Source: Natrialbaceae archaeon Tc-Br11_E2g14 (GTDB taxonomy: Archaea > Halobacteriota > Halobacteria > Halobacteriales > Natrialbaceae). Taken from it: 64,000 nt of DNA. The stretch is from positions 1-64,000 of the forward strand of contig LKND01000002.1 of NCBI GenBank assembly GCA_001564275.1, read 5' to 3'. Under the pieces are notes generated by a model, which worked only from the letters and a program-made list of their open reading frames with translations, was not told where the DNA came from and searched no databases. A program made the translations under genes and the position numbers. Positions within the stretch are counted from its first letter, which is position 1. Each line of letters starts with the position of its first letter. Below, in pieces: positions 1 through 8,159 of the stretch.

Positions 1-432
1 GACGATCCAGCCTCCCAAACCGACGGATCCCCTCCCACGACCTCCGGCCGTCCCGAGGGTCCGGAGTCACCCGCCGAGGCAGCCCACACTCCAGCCGTTG
101 CCCGAGAGCGGGAAGTCGAGCGAACCGTTGAGGCCATCGTTGGCGGCGACGCGGTGGGTGGTGGTGTGGACGAGTCCCCAGCGAGCGATCCTGGATCGCC
201 CCCAGCGACGCTCGACGGTCTCGAGCGCGCCCCTTCCGGCGAGGCTAACCAGGATGCAGTTGACGCCAGTTTTGGAGGCGGAGGGCCGACGGGACCCGGT
301 GGCACGACGACCGACTCCCCCGCGGAACCGACGCTCGACGCTGGCTCTGATTCGGAGCGTGACACCTCCCACCGACGGCGGGCGGTGGTATCTCCAGGAC
401 TGCTCGAACGGCTCCGTGCACGATTACCGTGA
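1..432 (+). CDS. 3' end of a hydrophilic, probably coiled-coil haloarchaeal protein (DUF7310-like), 5' truncated
   Basis: The reading frame is open from the first base and stops at 430-432, so the start lies outside the window. The visible 143 residues are Pro/Ser/Gly/Asp-rich and low in complexity, ending in a short Arg-rich helix (SPGLLERLRARLP). There is no catalytic motif. The stop overlaps the GTG start of the next gene, which indicates co-translation. From memory, a coiled-coil DUF7310 protein commonly precedes a DUF7311 protein in haloarchaeal pilus-type loci. The family assignment rests on the neighbour and on length and composition, so it is tentative. Confidence 0.55.
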   Translation, partial: DDPASQTDGSPPTTSGRPEGPESPAEAAHTPAVAREREVERTVEAIVGGDAVGGGVDESPASDPGSPPATLDGLERAPSGEANQDAVDASFGGGGPTGPGGTTTDSPAEPTLDAGSDSERDTSHRRRAVVSPGLLERLRARLP

Positions 433-902
433 TACGATACGTCCTCGCAGTCGCCCTCGCTGTGGCCCTCCTCGCGGTCGCTGCCCCGGCCTCGGAGTAC
501 GCTGCCACCGCGAACACCGACCGATACGTCTCGGCGGCGATGACGGATCTCGAAGACGCGGCGGCCACTCTCGTCGCGGACGAGGAGCGACCACCGCCCG
601 GACAGCCACCGCCGCAGCGAGCGGTCACGCTGTCGCTCCCGCCGGATTCGACGCTCACCCAGCCCGTTGCGCTCGAGATACAGCGACTGGACGCGAACCG
701 TTCGCTGGCGACGATCGACTTCGGCGGCGCCGAACGCACGCATCTCCTCGAGGTTCCCCTCGCGGGGCTCGACGATTCGGGGGCGGTGGACCTTTCCGGG
801 CCCGTTCTCGAACTCGAGGGGACCGGCGACCGTGCGGTGGTCTTGCACCTCGAGACCGGCGAGCAGGGCGAACCGGTGGTGGTGGTTGGTGCGGGTCGAT
901 GA
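429..902 (+). CDS. Small exported protein, DUF7311-like
   Basis: A 157-residue protein starting at a GTG that overlaps the preceding stop. The N-terminus is a clear signal peptide or signal anchor (residues about 4-20, Val/Ala/Leu-rich), followed by a mature region without further membrane spans. The shape fits the haloarchaeal DUF7311 family: N-terminal hydrophobic segment, a conserved acidic stretch ending in LVADEE, then a beta-rich tail ending in VVVVGAG. Those proteins usually sit beside secretion ATPase genes. Here the ATPase-like gene is 15.8 kb away. Function unknown; probably cell-surface or pilus-assembly related by context only. Confidence 0.6.
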   Translation: MIRYVLAVALAVALLAVAAPASEYAATANTDRYVSAAMTDLEDAAATLVADEERPPPGQPPPQRAVTLSLPPDSTLTQPVALEIQRLDANRSLATIDFGGAERTHLLEVPLAGLDDSGAVDLSGPVLELEGTGDRAVVLHLETGEQGEPVVVVGAGR

Positions 903-1055
903 CTGGACGATTGATGAGTCCTCATCGGTCGACGAGGGACTGTGTGATCGAAACTATATGGCTCCCTATACGGATTTTCTCTAAGCGGGGGCGTAGGTTT
1001 TCCTGAACGTATAGTTATAGAAACAGTTAAGCTATCCGGAGTAGTTATACTGTTG

Positions 1056-1451
1056 ATGAGTTCGATACACCCACAACCGACGAGTGCCGTCAGAACGCGA
1101 TCAGCTTCGCTGCGGCGACGAGGAGTGTTCGCTGCGGCCGTGCTCTGGATCGGTTCGGTGGCAATCTCGCTGACAGCGATCCCCGCGATCGTCCTTCTGA
1201 TCGCCGGTGGGATGTTGGTCGCGCTGTGGCCACTGTTCGTCGGTGCCTATCTCGGGAGCGGTTACGTCCCGGGTGATGCGGTCCGGGCCCCACTCGAGAT
1301 CGGGCTCGAGTGGCAACTGCTCGCTATCGCGTGGCTCGCGACCCTCTTCGTGGCGCTGCCACTCTGGTATGCGTTCCGTGATGCGCTGCCGTTTGGCTCC
1401 TCTCGGCGTGGAGCCCGGTCGGTCGTCCGCCCTCGAGCGCGTCTTCGATAG
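1056..1451 (+). CDS. Small membrane protein of unknown function
   Basis: A 131-residue protein read from ATG 1056; a TTG one codon earlier is the alternative. A basic N-terminus is followed by two hydrophobic segments (about residues 28-62) and a third near residues 92-108, then an Arg-rich tail. No family is recognised. It stands alone, preceded by an AT-rich stretch (about 1005-1050) that contains several TATA-like sequences. It is convergent with etfA. The basic tail suggests the C-terminus is cytoplasmic; nothing more can be said. Confidence 0.5.
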   Translation: MSSIHPQPTSAVRTRSASLRRRGVFAAAVLWIGSVAISLTAIPAIVLLIAGGMLVALWPLFVGAYLGSGYVPGDAVRAPLEIGLEWQLLAIAWLATLFVALPLWYAFRDALPFGSSRRGARSVVRPRARLR

Positions 1452-1528
1452 GGGAGCACCCGCTCGCCACACCACTCACGCAAAAATCTGGACCAAAAAG
1501 CCGCGCTCGCACCGCTCGCGCGGGAGTG

Positions 1529-2485
1529 TTACTGGAACTCCTCGATGAGCGCCGGCACGACGTCGAAGAGGTCGTCCTGAATCGCATAATCGGCGATGTC
1601 CATGATCGGCGCGTTCGGGTCGGTGTTGATCGCCACGATCGTGTCCGACCCCTTCATGCCAGCAACGTGTTGAACGGCGCCCGAGATACCGATGGCGATG
1701 TAGACCTCGGGCGTGACGACCTTCCCGGACTGGCCGACCTGTCGGTTCGCTGGTAGCCAGCCGGCGTCGACGATCGGCCGCGACGACGAGAGGGTGGCGT
1801 CGAGCGCGTCGGCCAACTTCTCGATCAACTCGAGGTTCTCCTCCTCCTCGATTCCCCGACCGACGGAGACGAGCAGATCGGCTTCGGTGATGTCGACGTC
1901 GCCACCGGCCACTTCCTCGAACCCCGTGACGGTCGAGCCGATCGCCCCCTCCTCGACGTCCGCGTCGAACGCCTCGACGGCGGGATCGCCACCCGTCTCT
2001 GCGGCCGGCCACTCCGCACCGCGGATCGTGACCGCGACCGTGTCAGCTTCCACTTCGGTCGTCGTCTCGACCTTGCCACCGTACATTTCACGCGTGGCGA
2101 CGAGTGTCTCGCCCGCAGTTTCGAGGTCAATGGCGTCGGTCACGAGCGGGAGATCGAGTCGCGTCGCCACCGCGGGCGCGTAATCGAGGCCGTTGACGCT
2201 GTTCGGCGTGAGGAGGTACGACGGCGCCAACTCGTCGAACAGCTGGATGACGACCTGGGTGTAGACGTCGTGGTTGAACTCCTCGCCGTAGGCGACGGTG
2301 TGAACGGTGTCGACACCCTCGAGACTGAGTGCCTCCGCGTACGCGTCGACGTCGCCGGCGATCACGGCGACGTGGAGGTCCCCACCGGTTTCGGCGGCGA
2401 GTTCGCTCCCGGCGGTGACCAGTTCGCGGCTGACGTCGCGGAGTTCGCCCTGGCGATGTTCGGCGACCGCGAGCACGTCCGTCAT
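1529..2485 (-). CDS. etfA: Electron transfer flavoprotein subunit alpha
   Basis: A 318-residue EtfA/FixB. The C-terminal FAD-binding domain is clear: an SSRPIVDAGWLP segment, then GQSGKVVTPEVYIAIGISGA and a TIVAINTDPNAPI stretch, the family signature for binding flavin adenine dinucleotide. EtfA pairs with EtfB and carries electrons from acyl-CoA or other flavin dehydrogenases towards a quinone reductase. The start codon overlaps the stop of etfB (ATGA), so the two are co-transcribed and co-translated in the order etfB-etfA. The length is normal for the family. No dehydrogenase or ETF-quinone oxidoreductase gene lies next to the pair. Confidence 0.95.
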   Translation of the reverse strand: MTDVLAVAEHRQGELRDVSRELVTAGSELAAETGGDLHVAVIAGDVDAYAEALSLEGVDTVHTVAYGEEFNHDVYTQVVIQLFDELAPSYLLTPNSVNGLDYAPAVATRLDLPLVTDAIDLETAGETLVATREMYGGKVETTTEVEADTVAVTIRGAEWPAAETGGDPAVEAFDADVEEGAIGSTVTGFEEVAGGDVDITEADLLVSVGRGIEEEENLELIEKLADALDATLSSSRPIVDAGWLPANRQVGQSGKVVTPEVYIAIGISGAVQHVAGMKGSDTIVAINTDPNAPIMDIADYAIQDDLFDVVPALIEEFQ

Positions 2486-3267
2486 TGTGCCACCCCCGCG
2501 TCGCGGAGCAGATCAGCGAGCTGTCCGGCCGTGTCGTCGGCGCTGCCCTCGAAGACGGTCGTGTCGCTCTCGCTCTCTGGCTCGTACATCGCCGTCAGGT
2601 TGAGATCGCCGGCGATGGCCTCGGGGTCGACGTCCAGATCGGCCAGTGTCTGGTGATCGAGGTCCTTCCGCTGGGCCATCCGGATCCCCCGAAGGCTGGC
2701 ATAGCGCGGTTCGTTGATCCCGGTCTGGATCGTCAGGACGGCCGGGACCTCGACGTCGGTCAGCTCCTCGATGCCACCCTCGAGTTCGCGGTGAACCGAG
2801 GCCGTGTCGCCGTCGAGATCGAGCTGATTGACGACGGCGGCCCACTGGTAGCCGACGGCCTCGGCGAGGGCGACACCCGTTGCGCCGAAGCTGTCGTCAC
2901 CCGACTGGACCCCAGTCAGGACGAGGTCGGGCTCTTCGTCGGCGACGACCTGCTCGAGGATGGCGACTTTCGCGCCGACGTCCAGGAGGTCGAGATCCTC
3001 GAGGGCGTCGTCCCAGACGCGGATGGCGCGGTCTGCGCCCTTCGCCAGCGCCTGGCGGATGGTCTGTTCGGTGTCTTCGTCGCCGATGGTGACGGTGACG
3101 ACCTCGTCGACGACGCCGTCCTCCTGGAGCTGGACGGCCTCCTCGATGGCGTAGTCGTCCCACTCGTTCAGATCGGCGCCGAGAAACCGTTCGTCGATTG
3201 CGGTGCCGTCGATTTCGAACTCGTCTTCGACGGTCGCAATTTCCTTGACCGGTACGAGTACCTTCAT
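2482..3267 (-). CDS. etfB: Electron transfer flavoprotein subunit beta
   Basis: A 261-residue EtfB/FixA beginning MKVLVPVKEIA. A second ATG one codon upstream (3270) is equally usable. It carries the family's adenine-nucleotide-binding fold with the VLTGVQSGDDSFGATG loop, followed by the EGGIEELTDVEVPAVLTIQT region. It heterodimerises with EtfA to form the soluble electron carrier. It is the first gene of the etfBA operon, and a GTTTACG TATA-like sequence lies about 27-33 bp upstream on the minus strand. The C-terminal 60 residues are acidic and variable, as usual in halophiles. Confidence 0.95.
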   Translation of the reverse strand: MKVLVPVKEIATVEDEFEIDGTAIDERFLGADLNEWDDYAIEEAVQLQEDGVVDEVVTVTIGDEDTEQTIRQALAKGADRAIRVWDDALEDLDLLDVGAKVAILEQVVADEEPDLVLTGVQSGDDSFGATGVALAEAVGYQWAAVVNQLDLDGDTASVHRELEGGIEELTDVEVPAVLTIQTGINEPRYASLRGIRMAQRKDLDHQTLADLDVDPEAIAGDLNLTAMYEPESESDTTVFEGSADDTAGQLADLLRDAGVAQ

Positions 3268-3535
3268 CATTGACGGTTGCGGTCTCTGGTGCGTAAACGT
3301 TTTCGAAACGGGAGTTCGCGGGCGTTCGGTTGATTCGCTTCGACGCTCGGGACCGTTAATGCTGGCTGGGAGACAGGTCTGCCCCGATCAGGACTGGAAG
3401 CGGGCGGGCGATCGGCTGCGGGTGATCCTGCAGTCGGCTGTAAGCAGGTGTTAACGGGTTCGAATCGATGCCCGTACTCGTCACCGCCCGAGGCGGTTCC
3501 GGAAGCTGTTTAACGGTTCCACAGGTAGTGGACCT

Positions 3536-4033
3536 ATGGCTGACTGTCCACTCGCCGACGACTGCCCGAGCTTCTCCGAACGCATCTCCGGCATGGGGTG
3601 TAGCCACTACGGTGACCGTGGCGGGAAAGAGTGGTGTAACCACTACAACCAGCCCATCAGCGATCTGAAGACCCAGCCGGTCAAGCCCAAAGAGGAGGTC
3701 ATCGTCGACGTCGTCGACATGCACGAGAGCGGTGCTGGCGTTGGCCGCACCGAGGACGGCTTCATCGTGATGATCGACGGCGTCCTCCCCGAAGCGCGAG
3801 TCAAAGCCGAGATCACCCGCGTCCACAGCAACCACGCCCGAGCGGACGTCGTCGAACGCCTCCCGCTCGAACCCGAGGACGACGAGACGGAGAAGTCGGC
3901 CGAAGGCGAGGACGAGGGTGATGGCGAGGAGACGGACGAGACCGATGCCGACGAGGAGGAGGCGCAGCGGGATACCCGTCGTCGCCGGCCGCGTGAGCAA
4001 CTCGGGAGTCGCGAAAACTTCTGGGGCTCCTGA
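3536..4033 (+). CDS. TRAM-domain protein with N-terminal Cys-rich segment
   Basis: A 165-residue protein. Residues 1-40 carry a Cys/His-rich segment (CPLADDCPSF, CSHYGDRGGKEWCNHY) that could bind a metal. Residues about 50-105 form a TRAM domain (EVIVDVVDMHESGAGVGRTE ending ARVKAEITRVHSNHARADVV), a small beta-barrel that binds RNA in many archaeal proteins. The C-terminal 60 residues are an acidic linker ending in an Arg-rich patch. A TTTAAC box at 3508-3513, 23-28 bp before the ATG, supports a leaderless start. The RNA target is unknown; a role as an RNA chaperone is inferred from other TRAM proteins. Confidence 0.8.
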   Translation: MADCPLADDCPSFSERISGMGCSHYGDRGGKEWCNHYNQPISDLKTQPVKPKEEVIVDVVDMHESGAGVGRTEDGFIVMIDGVLPEARVKAEITRVHSNHARADVVERLPLEPEDDETEKSAEGEDEGDGEETDETDADEEEAQRDTRRRRPREQLGSRENFWGS

Positions 4034-4207
4034 GCGAGCAAAGCCGCTGATCACCCGCTCAGGGGTGGCCGGAATACTGGACAGTCACCGGCATCCCCGA
4101 TTTTTGAGGCCGTTCGCTGCACCGTCGCTTCGAGTCCGATCTGGAACGCACACGGCATCCTCTGCAATAAGAGGTAAGTAGATCTGACTGTATGTCGTAG
4201 ATGAATA

Positions 4208-6196
4208 ATGGGAGTGAGTGCGGATTCACGACGACTGCTCGCCGTGATCGCCATCGCCTGTGCGATCGCGGCGGTGTTAGTTGCCGCGAGTGCGATGCCG
4301 ACGCTGGCCGGCGAGGCTCCCGGTGCGCAGGTCCTCGGTGGCGAGGATCAACAGGACCCTGCAGCCGGGATGGAGGGGGCGATGGCCGAGGCGGTTGCCA
4401 GTGAGGGGAGCCAGGAGGCTGCTGTCGAGGATTTCGACGACCTCGACGATCTCGACGGTCTCGAGGACCTCGAGGAGGACGAGCGGGAGGCACTCGAGAC
4501 GGCGCTGGCCGAGAGCGACGGTGACCCCGAGGACCTCGAGGAGGACGAGCGGGCGGCGCTCGCGGCCGCGGTGGCCGCTGCTGGCGACGGCGATGACGCC
4601 CAGGAGGGGGCGTCGCTGGTCGACGAGCCCGGCTCAGAGGCGGCCGTACTCGGCGCGATGGCTGGCCAGGAAGACGCGATGACTGACCCGGTGATGAGCG
4701 ACGCGCTGTTCGGTGTCGCGGCCATGTACGCCTCCGCTGGCGGCTCTTTCGATGGGTTCGCCGGTGGCGAGGTCGACCCCGACGCGTACGACGGTGACGC
4801 GGAGGACCTCGCGGCACTCGAGGAACAACTCGCCGAGGAAGACGTCGATCCCGAGGAGACGACCTCGAGCGGTGGCCTGCTCGACGTCCCGACGTCGGCC
4901 GACGGGATGGATGGCGAGTACGGTGATCGGGTGTCCGACCGCTCCGACGAGGGAACGATACACGGAGACACCGACGAGTTAGCCGAGGAAGACGTGATCG
5001 ACGGTGACGACGAGGATTGGGATGGGGATACGGAGACAGACATGGATGTCGACGCCGACGCCTCGGACGAGACAGGCGACGGGGCGTTCGACGACGGTGG
5101 GACGGACGCAGCTGGCGATTCTGAGGACGCGGACGAGGACGACACCGGAACCGTCGACGAGGACGATCCAGGTGTCGTCGACGATGACGATGCGATGGAC
5201 GACGACACCGACGGAGACGGGACCGAGGACGATGGTACGGATGCGGACGATTCGAGCGATGCCGACGACGAACCGGGAGGCGGGGACATCGATGACGACG
5301 TGACGGACGACGGTGGCACCGAGGCCGACGATACTGAGACAGACGACGGTGGCACCGAGGCCGATTCGACCGACGACCCAACGGACGCGGACGCCGACGA
5401 TTCGGCTGGTGAGGGGTCGAACGGTGACGATGACTCGAGCGACGACGAGAGCGAGAGCGGCATCGTCGATAGCGTAACAGGTACGCTCGGCGGGCTCACG
5501 GATCGGCCGCTGCTAGCCGGTGTCGTCATCGCCGTCTCGCTGCTTTTGGGATACCTGCTGTTGACCGACGAGGACCCACTCACGGCTCTGCGAACACTGC
5601 CCAGCCGCCTGCTCGGGCTCGCCATGGGGGTGGTCGTCGCCTGCTCTGACGCCCTCGAGCGAGCCATCGCCGCGTTGAGCGGCCTGCGATCGGTCGCGGA
5701 GCTCCCGGGACTGCTCCTCACCGCGCTGGTCGGCGTGTTCGCCTCTCTCCGGTCGCGTGCGAACTCGGTTCGTTCGTCACTTCCCTTCGTGGACGACGAC
5801 GATTCGGCGGTGAACCAGTCGGCGACGACCGGTTCGGCGCGCTCGAGTGCCCGCGAACGAATCAGGAACGCCTTCGACGAGGTCGCCGACATCTCCTCGA
5901 TCTACCGACTCAGCGTCGCGACCCCGACCGATGTCGCCTCGAGCGCGAAGGCCCAGGGTGCGCCCGCCGAACCGGTCGACACCATCACGGCTGTGTTCCG
6001 AGATGTGGAGTACGGGGAGCGCGACCCCGATCGACACGTCGAACGGGCGACGGCCGCCGAGGCCGAGCTGCGCTCGGCGCTCGCACCGGAACCCGACGAT
6101 CGGCCGGACGCTGGAGCCGAGTCCCCAGCGCAAACGGACCGCTCGGTGAACGACGCTGAGGCTGGAACGAACCAGCCAGACCCGGGTGAGCGATGA
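4208..6196 (+). CDS. Exported membrane-anchored protein with Asp-rich linker and C-terminal DUF4129 domain
   Basis: A 662-residue protein. Order of parts: signal peptide (residues about 10-33); a helical acidic segment with repeated DLEEDER units (about 80-130); a middle region; an extremely Asp-rich low-complexity linker (about 255-425) with short repeats such as DDGGTEAD; a transmembrane helix (about 431-452); two further hydrophobic segments (about 467-515); and a DUF4129-like domain (about 550-615) with SSIYRLSVATPTDVASSA and a following VFRDVEYGE motif. DUF4129 proteins typically accompany MoxR ATPases and DUF58 proteins, as here. It is first in a four-gene operon with overlapping starts and stops. 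Likely cell-envelope function, unproven. Confidence 0.75.
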   Translation: MGVSADSRRLLAVIAIACAIAAVLVAASAMPTLAGEAPGAQVLGGEDQQDPAAGMEGAMAEAVASEGSQEAAVEDFDDLDDLDGLEDLEEDEREALETALAESDGDPEDLEEDERAALAAAVAAAGDGDDAQEGASLVDEPGSEAAVLGAMAGQEDAMTDPVMSDALFGVAAMYASAGGSFDGFAGGEVDPDAYDGDAEDLAALEEQLAEEDVDPEETTSSGGLLDVPTSADGMDGEYGDRVSDRSDEGTIHGDTDELAEEDVIDGDDEDWDGDTETDMDVDADASDETGDGAFDDGGTDAAGDSEDADEDDTGTVDEDDPGVVDDDDAMDDDTDGDGTEDDGTDADDSSDADDEPGGGDIDDDVTDDGGTEADDTETDDGGTEADSTDDPTDADADDSAGEGSNGDDDSSDDESESGIVDSVTGTLGGLTDRPLLAGVVIAVSLLLGYLLLTDEDPLTALRTLPSRLLGLAMGVVVACSDALERAIAALSGLRSVAELPGLLLTALVGVFASLRSRANSVRSSLPFVDDDDSAVNQSATTGSARSSARERIRNAFDEVADISSIYRLSVATPTDVASSAKAQGAPAEPVDTITAVFRDVEYGERDPDRHVERATAAEAELRSALAPEPDDRPDAGAESPAQTDRSVNDAEAGTNQPDPGER

Positions 6197-6864
6197 GCCG
6201 GCAACCGTCGACGACCGGACTCGTTGGCGGCGTGCTCGTGGCAGGATCGGCCACCGCACTCGGGGCCGCGTTGCTTTACCGGCCGTCACTGGTCCTCGAC
6301 ACGGTGCCCGCACTCGGGGAGACGCTCGCCGAACTCGAGCCGACGCTGGTCGTGGTCGTGCTCACGCTCCTGTTGGTGGTTCTCGCCCCGACGATGGGGT
6401 TCGTGGGGCGAGTGCGCGCCAGTTCGCCGCGTCGGCTCGAGCCGGACACGGATGGCGATTCGGGGTCGACGTCGTCGCTGTTCGGTGGATCTCGATCACG
6501 TCGCCAGGTTGGCAGCGAGTTCGCGACCCAACTCGAGCAGGCGACGGCCTACGACGAATCCTCGGCTTACGTGCGCGAGCAGGCCCGTGAGAACCTCGTC
6601 GAGTCTCTGCGCGGGATCGCAGCCGAGGCATATGCGGCTCACGCCGGGACGACCCGCCAGGAGGCCACACAGGCCATCAGGGCGGGGACGTGGACGGCGG
6701 ATCAGCGGGCCGCAATCCTGCTGGCCGGAGACGCGGGCCCGTCCACGCCGCTGTCGCTGTGGCTTTACGACCTGTTTACGGCGTCGGACCCGTTCGAACG
6801 GAGCGTCGAGCACACGATCGCCGCCATCGCATCCCTCCAGGCGAGTTCGGGGGGGACGCCATGA
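6193..6864 (+). CDS. Membrane protein of the MoxR/DUF58 locus (DUF7269-like)
   Basis: A 223-residue protein whose ATG overlaps the previous stop (ATGA). It has two N-terminal transmembrane helices (residues about 8-28 and 44-68), then a soluble helical domain containing ARENLVESLRGIAAEAYA and an Ala/Thr-rich segment. It resembles the haloarchaeal DUF7269 family, which is repeatedly found between DUF4129 and DUF58 genes; that family name is from memory. It is translationally coupled on both sides. It presumably works in the same membrane complex as its neighbours. Confidence 0.6.
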   Translation: MSRQPSTTGLVGGVLVAGSATALGAALLYRPSLVLDTVPALGETLAELEPTLVVVVLTLLLVVLAPTMGFVGRVRASSPRRLEPDTDGDSGSTSSLFGGSRSRRQVGSEFATQLEQATAYDESSAYVREQARENLVESLRGIAAEAYAAHAGTTRQEATQAIRAGTWTADQRAAILLAGDAGPSTPLSLWLYDLFTASDPFERSVEHTIAAIASLQASSGGTP

Positions 6865-8159
6865 GTCGCGTCTCACGTTGGGAGGGCTCGCTTGTCGTGG
6901 CCCTGTTCGTCAGTCTCGTGGCCATCCTCTTGGGTGCACCCGCACTGCTCTTGCTGGCGATCGTTCCCCTGGCGTACGTCTTCGTGGGCGTCGCGAGCGG
7001 TACCCCCCTGGCCGACCTTCGCATCGAACGCACGGTCGACGACGACCGCCCCCGTCCCGGTCAGCCCGTTCGCGTCACCCTCTCGGTGACCAACGAGGGC
7101 GATCGGGTCTGCTCGGACGTCCGCATCGTCGACGCCGTCCCGGATGCTGTCCCCGTCGTCGAGGGAACGGCGACGGTGGCGACGGCGGTTCGCCCCGACG
7201 AAACCGTGACCCACGAGTACACCGTGCTCCCCCCACGCGGGACGTATCGATTCGGCTCACCGCGCGTCCGAGCGCGCAACCTCGTGGCGAGTGCCGTCAC
7301 GACCGTCGAGCCAGCTGTCGAGGGGACCTCGGCGCTTACCTGCGAAACCGTCCTCGACGCCTTCTCGCTCGAGGATCAGACGATCAGGTACGTCGGCCGA
7401 GCCCCCACGGACGATGGGGGGACCGGGATCGAGTTTTACGCCGCCCGCGAGTACCGCCACGGCGATCCAATCAACCGGATCGACTGGCATCGGCTGGCTC
7501 GTACGGGGGAACTCGCAACGATTGAACACCGCGAGGAGCGGGCCGTCACGATGGTCTTCCTCGTCGACGACCGTGTCGGCGTCCACCGCGAGTCGCTGTC
7601 GGGCGGCCCGGATTCGTACGACCTGACGCTCTATGCCGCCTCGCGGGGCCTGCTGGCCTCCATCGAGGACGGCAACCGGACCGGGTTCGCCACGTTGAAC
7701 GACGACATCTGGATCGATCCCGGCGCGGATACGACCGTCTACCATCGGGTCGGGGAGGCCATCGACGAGAGCACGAGTGCTCGGCGGGCGGTCGCCGACG
7801 GTGGCTCCCGTGCACGGTCGCGGATGGTCGTCGAACTCGAGGAACGACTCCCACGGAACGCACAGGTGGTGTTCTGTACCCCGTTGACCGACGGGGCCGC
7901 TGTCGACCTGATCGAGGAGTTACGCCTGCGTGGCCGAACGGTCACCGTACTCAGTCCCGACATGACCACGAGCGTTCGTGGCTCACGGCCGGAACTGGGC
8001 GCGAGAATCGCCTCGCTTCAGCGCCAGAACCGGATCGCCACGGTGCGAGGGCTGGGGTCGACGGTCGTCGACTGGGACCTGGCTGACCCGCTTTCGGTCG
8101 ACCTGGTTCGGGCGTTCCAGCGGACGGGGCAGGGGCAGGCGGGGGTGGGCGCCAGATGA
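6861..8159 (+). CDS. DUF58 domain-containing protein
   Basis: A 432-residue protein beginning MSRVSRWEGS; the ATG overlaps the upstream stop. Two hydrophobic helices lie at residues about 10-50, followed by a beta-sandwich-like domain (VRVTLSVTNEGD). Then comes the DUF58 signature around residues 190-230: YAAREYRHGDPINRIDWHRL, then TIEHREERAVTMVFLVDD, which begins a von Willebrand A-like fold. DUF58 proteins are the usual partners of MoxR-type AAA ATPases in complex assembly or metal-insertion systems. Its substrate here is unknown. It is third of four tightly overlapping genes. Confidence 0.85.
   Translation: MSRVSRWEGSLVVALFVSLVAILLGAPALLLLAIVPLAYVFVGVASGTPLADLRIERTVDDDRPRPGQPVRVTLSVTNEGDRVCSDVRIVDAVPDAVPVVEGTATVATAVRPDETVTHEYTVLPPRGTYRFGSPRVRARNLVASAVTTVEPAVEGTSALTCETVLDAFSLEDQTIRYVGRAPTDDGGTGIEFYAAREYRHGDPINRIDWHRLARTGELATIEHREERAVTMVFLVDDRVGVHRESLSGGPDSYDLTLYAASRGLLASIEDGNRTGFATLNDDIWIDPGADTTVYHRVGEAIDESTSARRAVADGGSRARSRMVVELEERLPRNAQVVFCTPLTDGAAVDLIEELRLRGRTVTVLSPDMTTSVRGSRPELGARIASLQRQNRIATVRGLGSTVVDWDLADPLSVDLVRAFQRTGQGQAGVGAR

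Noticed and set aside
245..925. Long minus-strand open frame opposite the first two genes
   Set aside because: Arg/Ser/Pro-rich translation typical of the shadow strand of high-GC haloarchaeal genes; the plus-strand genes have a signal peptide and overlapping start/stop.
3450..3485. GGGTTCGAATC looks like a tRNA T-loop
   Set aside because: No five-pair T stem, anticodon arm or acceptor stem can be formed around it.
4348..5892. Ser-rich 514-codon minus-strand frame
   Set aside because: It is the antisense of the Asp-rich linker (GAC/GTC), which automatically reads as serine-rich.
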